DNA from: an uncultured Eubacterium sp.
Lineage (GTDB): Bacteria; Bacillota_A; Clostridia; Lachnospirales; Lachnospiraceae
Assembly (NCBI GenBank): GCA_910589045.1
Contig: CAJUSH010000019.1
Location: forward strand, 48,534-55,396
Direction: 5' to 3'
Length of the DNA: 6,863 nucleotides
The notes under the pieces were generated by a model. That model was not told the origin of the DNA. It saw nothing but the letters and a program-made list of their open reading frames with translations, and searched no databases. The stretch's first letter is position 1. Each line of letters begins with the position of its first letter. Both the position numbers and the translations under genes were made by a program. Positions 6,540 through 6,863 of the stretch are shown here, in pieces.

Positions 6540-6621
6540 GAGTGATATTAAAACAAGCATCCTCAGGAGAAAAGCTTTGACGAACCGCCGGAAAAGCTAA
6601 ATGACAGCCGCACGAACGGTG

Positions 6622-6667
6622 CGAACAAGCAGGAGATCACAAAACGATTTCCTGCTTGTTCGTTTCT
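6622..6667 (+). terminator. Hairpin terminator after the flavodoxin gene
   Basis: The 5' arm CGAACAAGCAGGAGATC (6622-6638) pairs with GATTTCCTGCTTGTTCG (6646-6662) over 17 pairs with one G-U wobble, around a 7-nt loop (ACAAAAC). It is followed by TTTCT, a short U-tract, so termination may be incomplete. A smaller GC hairpin (CGCAC/GTGCG, 6609-6623 region) stands just before it and overlaps its base. Confidence 0.65.
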
Positions 6668-6683
6668 GCGCATAAACAAAAAA

Positions 6684-6697
6684 CGAACAAATGTTTG
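6684..6697 (+). promoter_or_regulatory. LexA/DinR SOS box (perfect match)
   Basis: CGAACAAATGTTTG fits the Gram-positive LexA (DinR) consensus CGAACRNRYGTTYG at every position. It is an imperfect palindrome with half sites CGAACA and TGTTTG. It lies 19 bp before the -35 element at 6717 and therefore should control the gene starting beyond the right edge. Confidence 0.8.
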
Positions 6698-6716
6698 AAA
6701 AAATTACAAAAATCTC

Positions 6717-6746
6717 TTTACGTCGTACATATGGTTGTGGTATGAT
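6717..6746 (+). promoter_or_regulatory. Extended -10 promoter pointing out of the window
   Basis: TTTACG (6717-6722) and TATGAT (6741-6746) are 18 bp apart. TGG directly before the -10 makes an extended -10 (TGGTATGAT). The predicted start is near 6753. An SOS-box-like sequence fills most of the spacer. Confidence 0.6.
6724..6737 (+). promoter_or_regulatory. Second, degenerate LexA box within the promoter spacer
   Basis: CGTACATATGGTTG matches the consensus CGAACRNRYGTTYG at 12 of 14 positions (T for A at position 3, G for T at position 11). It begins exactly 40 bp after the perfect box, about four helical turns, so both would face the same side of DNA. Binding here would block RNA polymerase directly. 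Confidence 0.5.
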
Positions 6747-6752
6747 AATACG

Positions 6753-6863
6753 GACGTTTGGCGTGGTTGTTTTAGGCCCGGCGGGAAAGCGCACTTCCCC
6801 CGGGGACTTGCGGCGCGGGCCGGGAAATGGGAAGCTGCGCTGAAAATATGTAGAAAGAGGGAC
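6753..6863 (+). other. GC-rich structured 5' leader of a gene beyond the window
   Basis: There is no gene in 6540-6863; its last 110 bases would be the transcribed leader of the SOS promoter. It holds a base stem GGCCCG/CGGGCC (6775-6780 with 6816-6821), a local hairpin GGGAA/TTCCC (6783-6787 with 6795-6799), and a competing long pairing GCGCACTTCCC (6789-6799) with GGGAAGCTGCGC (6829-6840), which is 11 pairs with one bulged C. The end, GAAAGAGGGA (6853-6862), could be a ribosome binding site for a start just outside. I match it to no known riboswitch class. Confidence 0.4.

Noticed and set aside
6601..6675. 24-aa open frame beginning MTARTVRTSR
   Set aside because: It runs straight through the inverted repeat of the terminator hairpin and lacks a ribosome site.
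6753..6863. Leader as a cobalamin, T-box, c-di-GMP, TPP, FMN or ZTP riboswitch, SRP RNA, or RNase P RNA
   Set aside because: None of the conserved core motifs of these classes that I know could be found; left as an unassigned structured leader.

Overview
The window looks like part of a Firmicutes (Clostridia) chromosome, most likely a gut Lachnospiraceae. This rests on strong AGGAGG-type ribosome binding sites, a Gram-positive-type LexA box (CGAACAAATGTTTG), and the families present: an [4Fe-4S] aldo/keto reductase, a 'THHGNT' flavodoxin and an MGMT-like protein with a PYWR motif. No rRNA, tRNA, insertion sequence, phage gene or CRISPR array is visible. All genes I can support lie on the + strand.

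Left part (1-3583): a putative three-gene cell-surface signalling cluster. It starts with the 3' part of a gene for a proline-rich protein, with five 36-bp tandem repeats encoding PEEPEKPEQPGG and then a beta-rich C-terminal domain. Fifteen bases later comes a complete CHASE2-domain class III adenylyl cyclase, with all six catalytic and substrate-selecting residues present. After 79 bases comes a secreted six-bladed NHL-type beta-propeller. The spacers hold no convincing terminator or promoter, so co-transcription is likely.

Middle (3584-4814): an aldo/keto reductase carrying two C-terminal CxxCxxCxxxCP motifs. Its promoter has the 19-bp spacer and internal dyad typical of MerR/SoxR-family activation. 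The regulator is not in the window.

Right part (4815-6539): more AT-rich DNA holding a short Uma2-family (PD-(D/E)XK-like) protein, an MGMT-family protein lacking the methyl-acceptor cysteine (PYWR instead of PCHR), and a small flavodoxin. The last two are probably one operon, closed by a 17-bp hairpin.

Right end (6540-6863): no gene, but dense regulatory DNA. It holds the hairpin, a perfect LexA/DinR box, a second 12/14 box lying inside the spacer of an extended -10 promoter exactly 40 bp further on, and a GC-rich leader of about 110 nt with competing pairings. The leader ends at a purine-rich stretch suggesting that an SOS-regulated gene starts just past the window. I rate this regulatory arrangement and the CHASE2/NHL cluster as the most interesting content.
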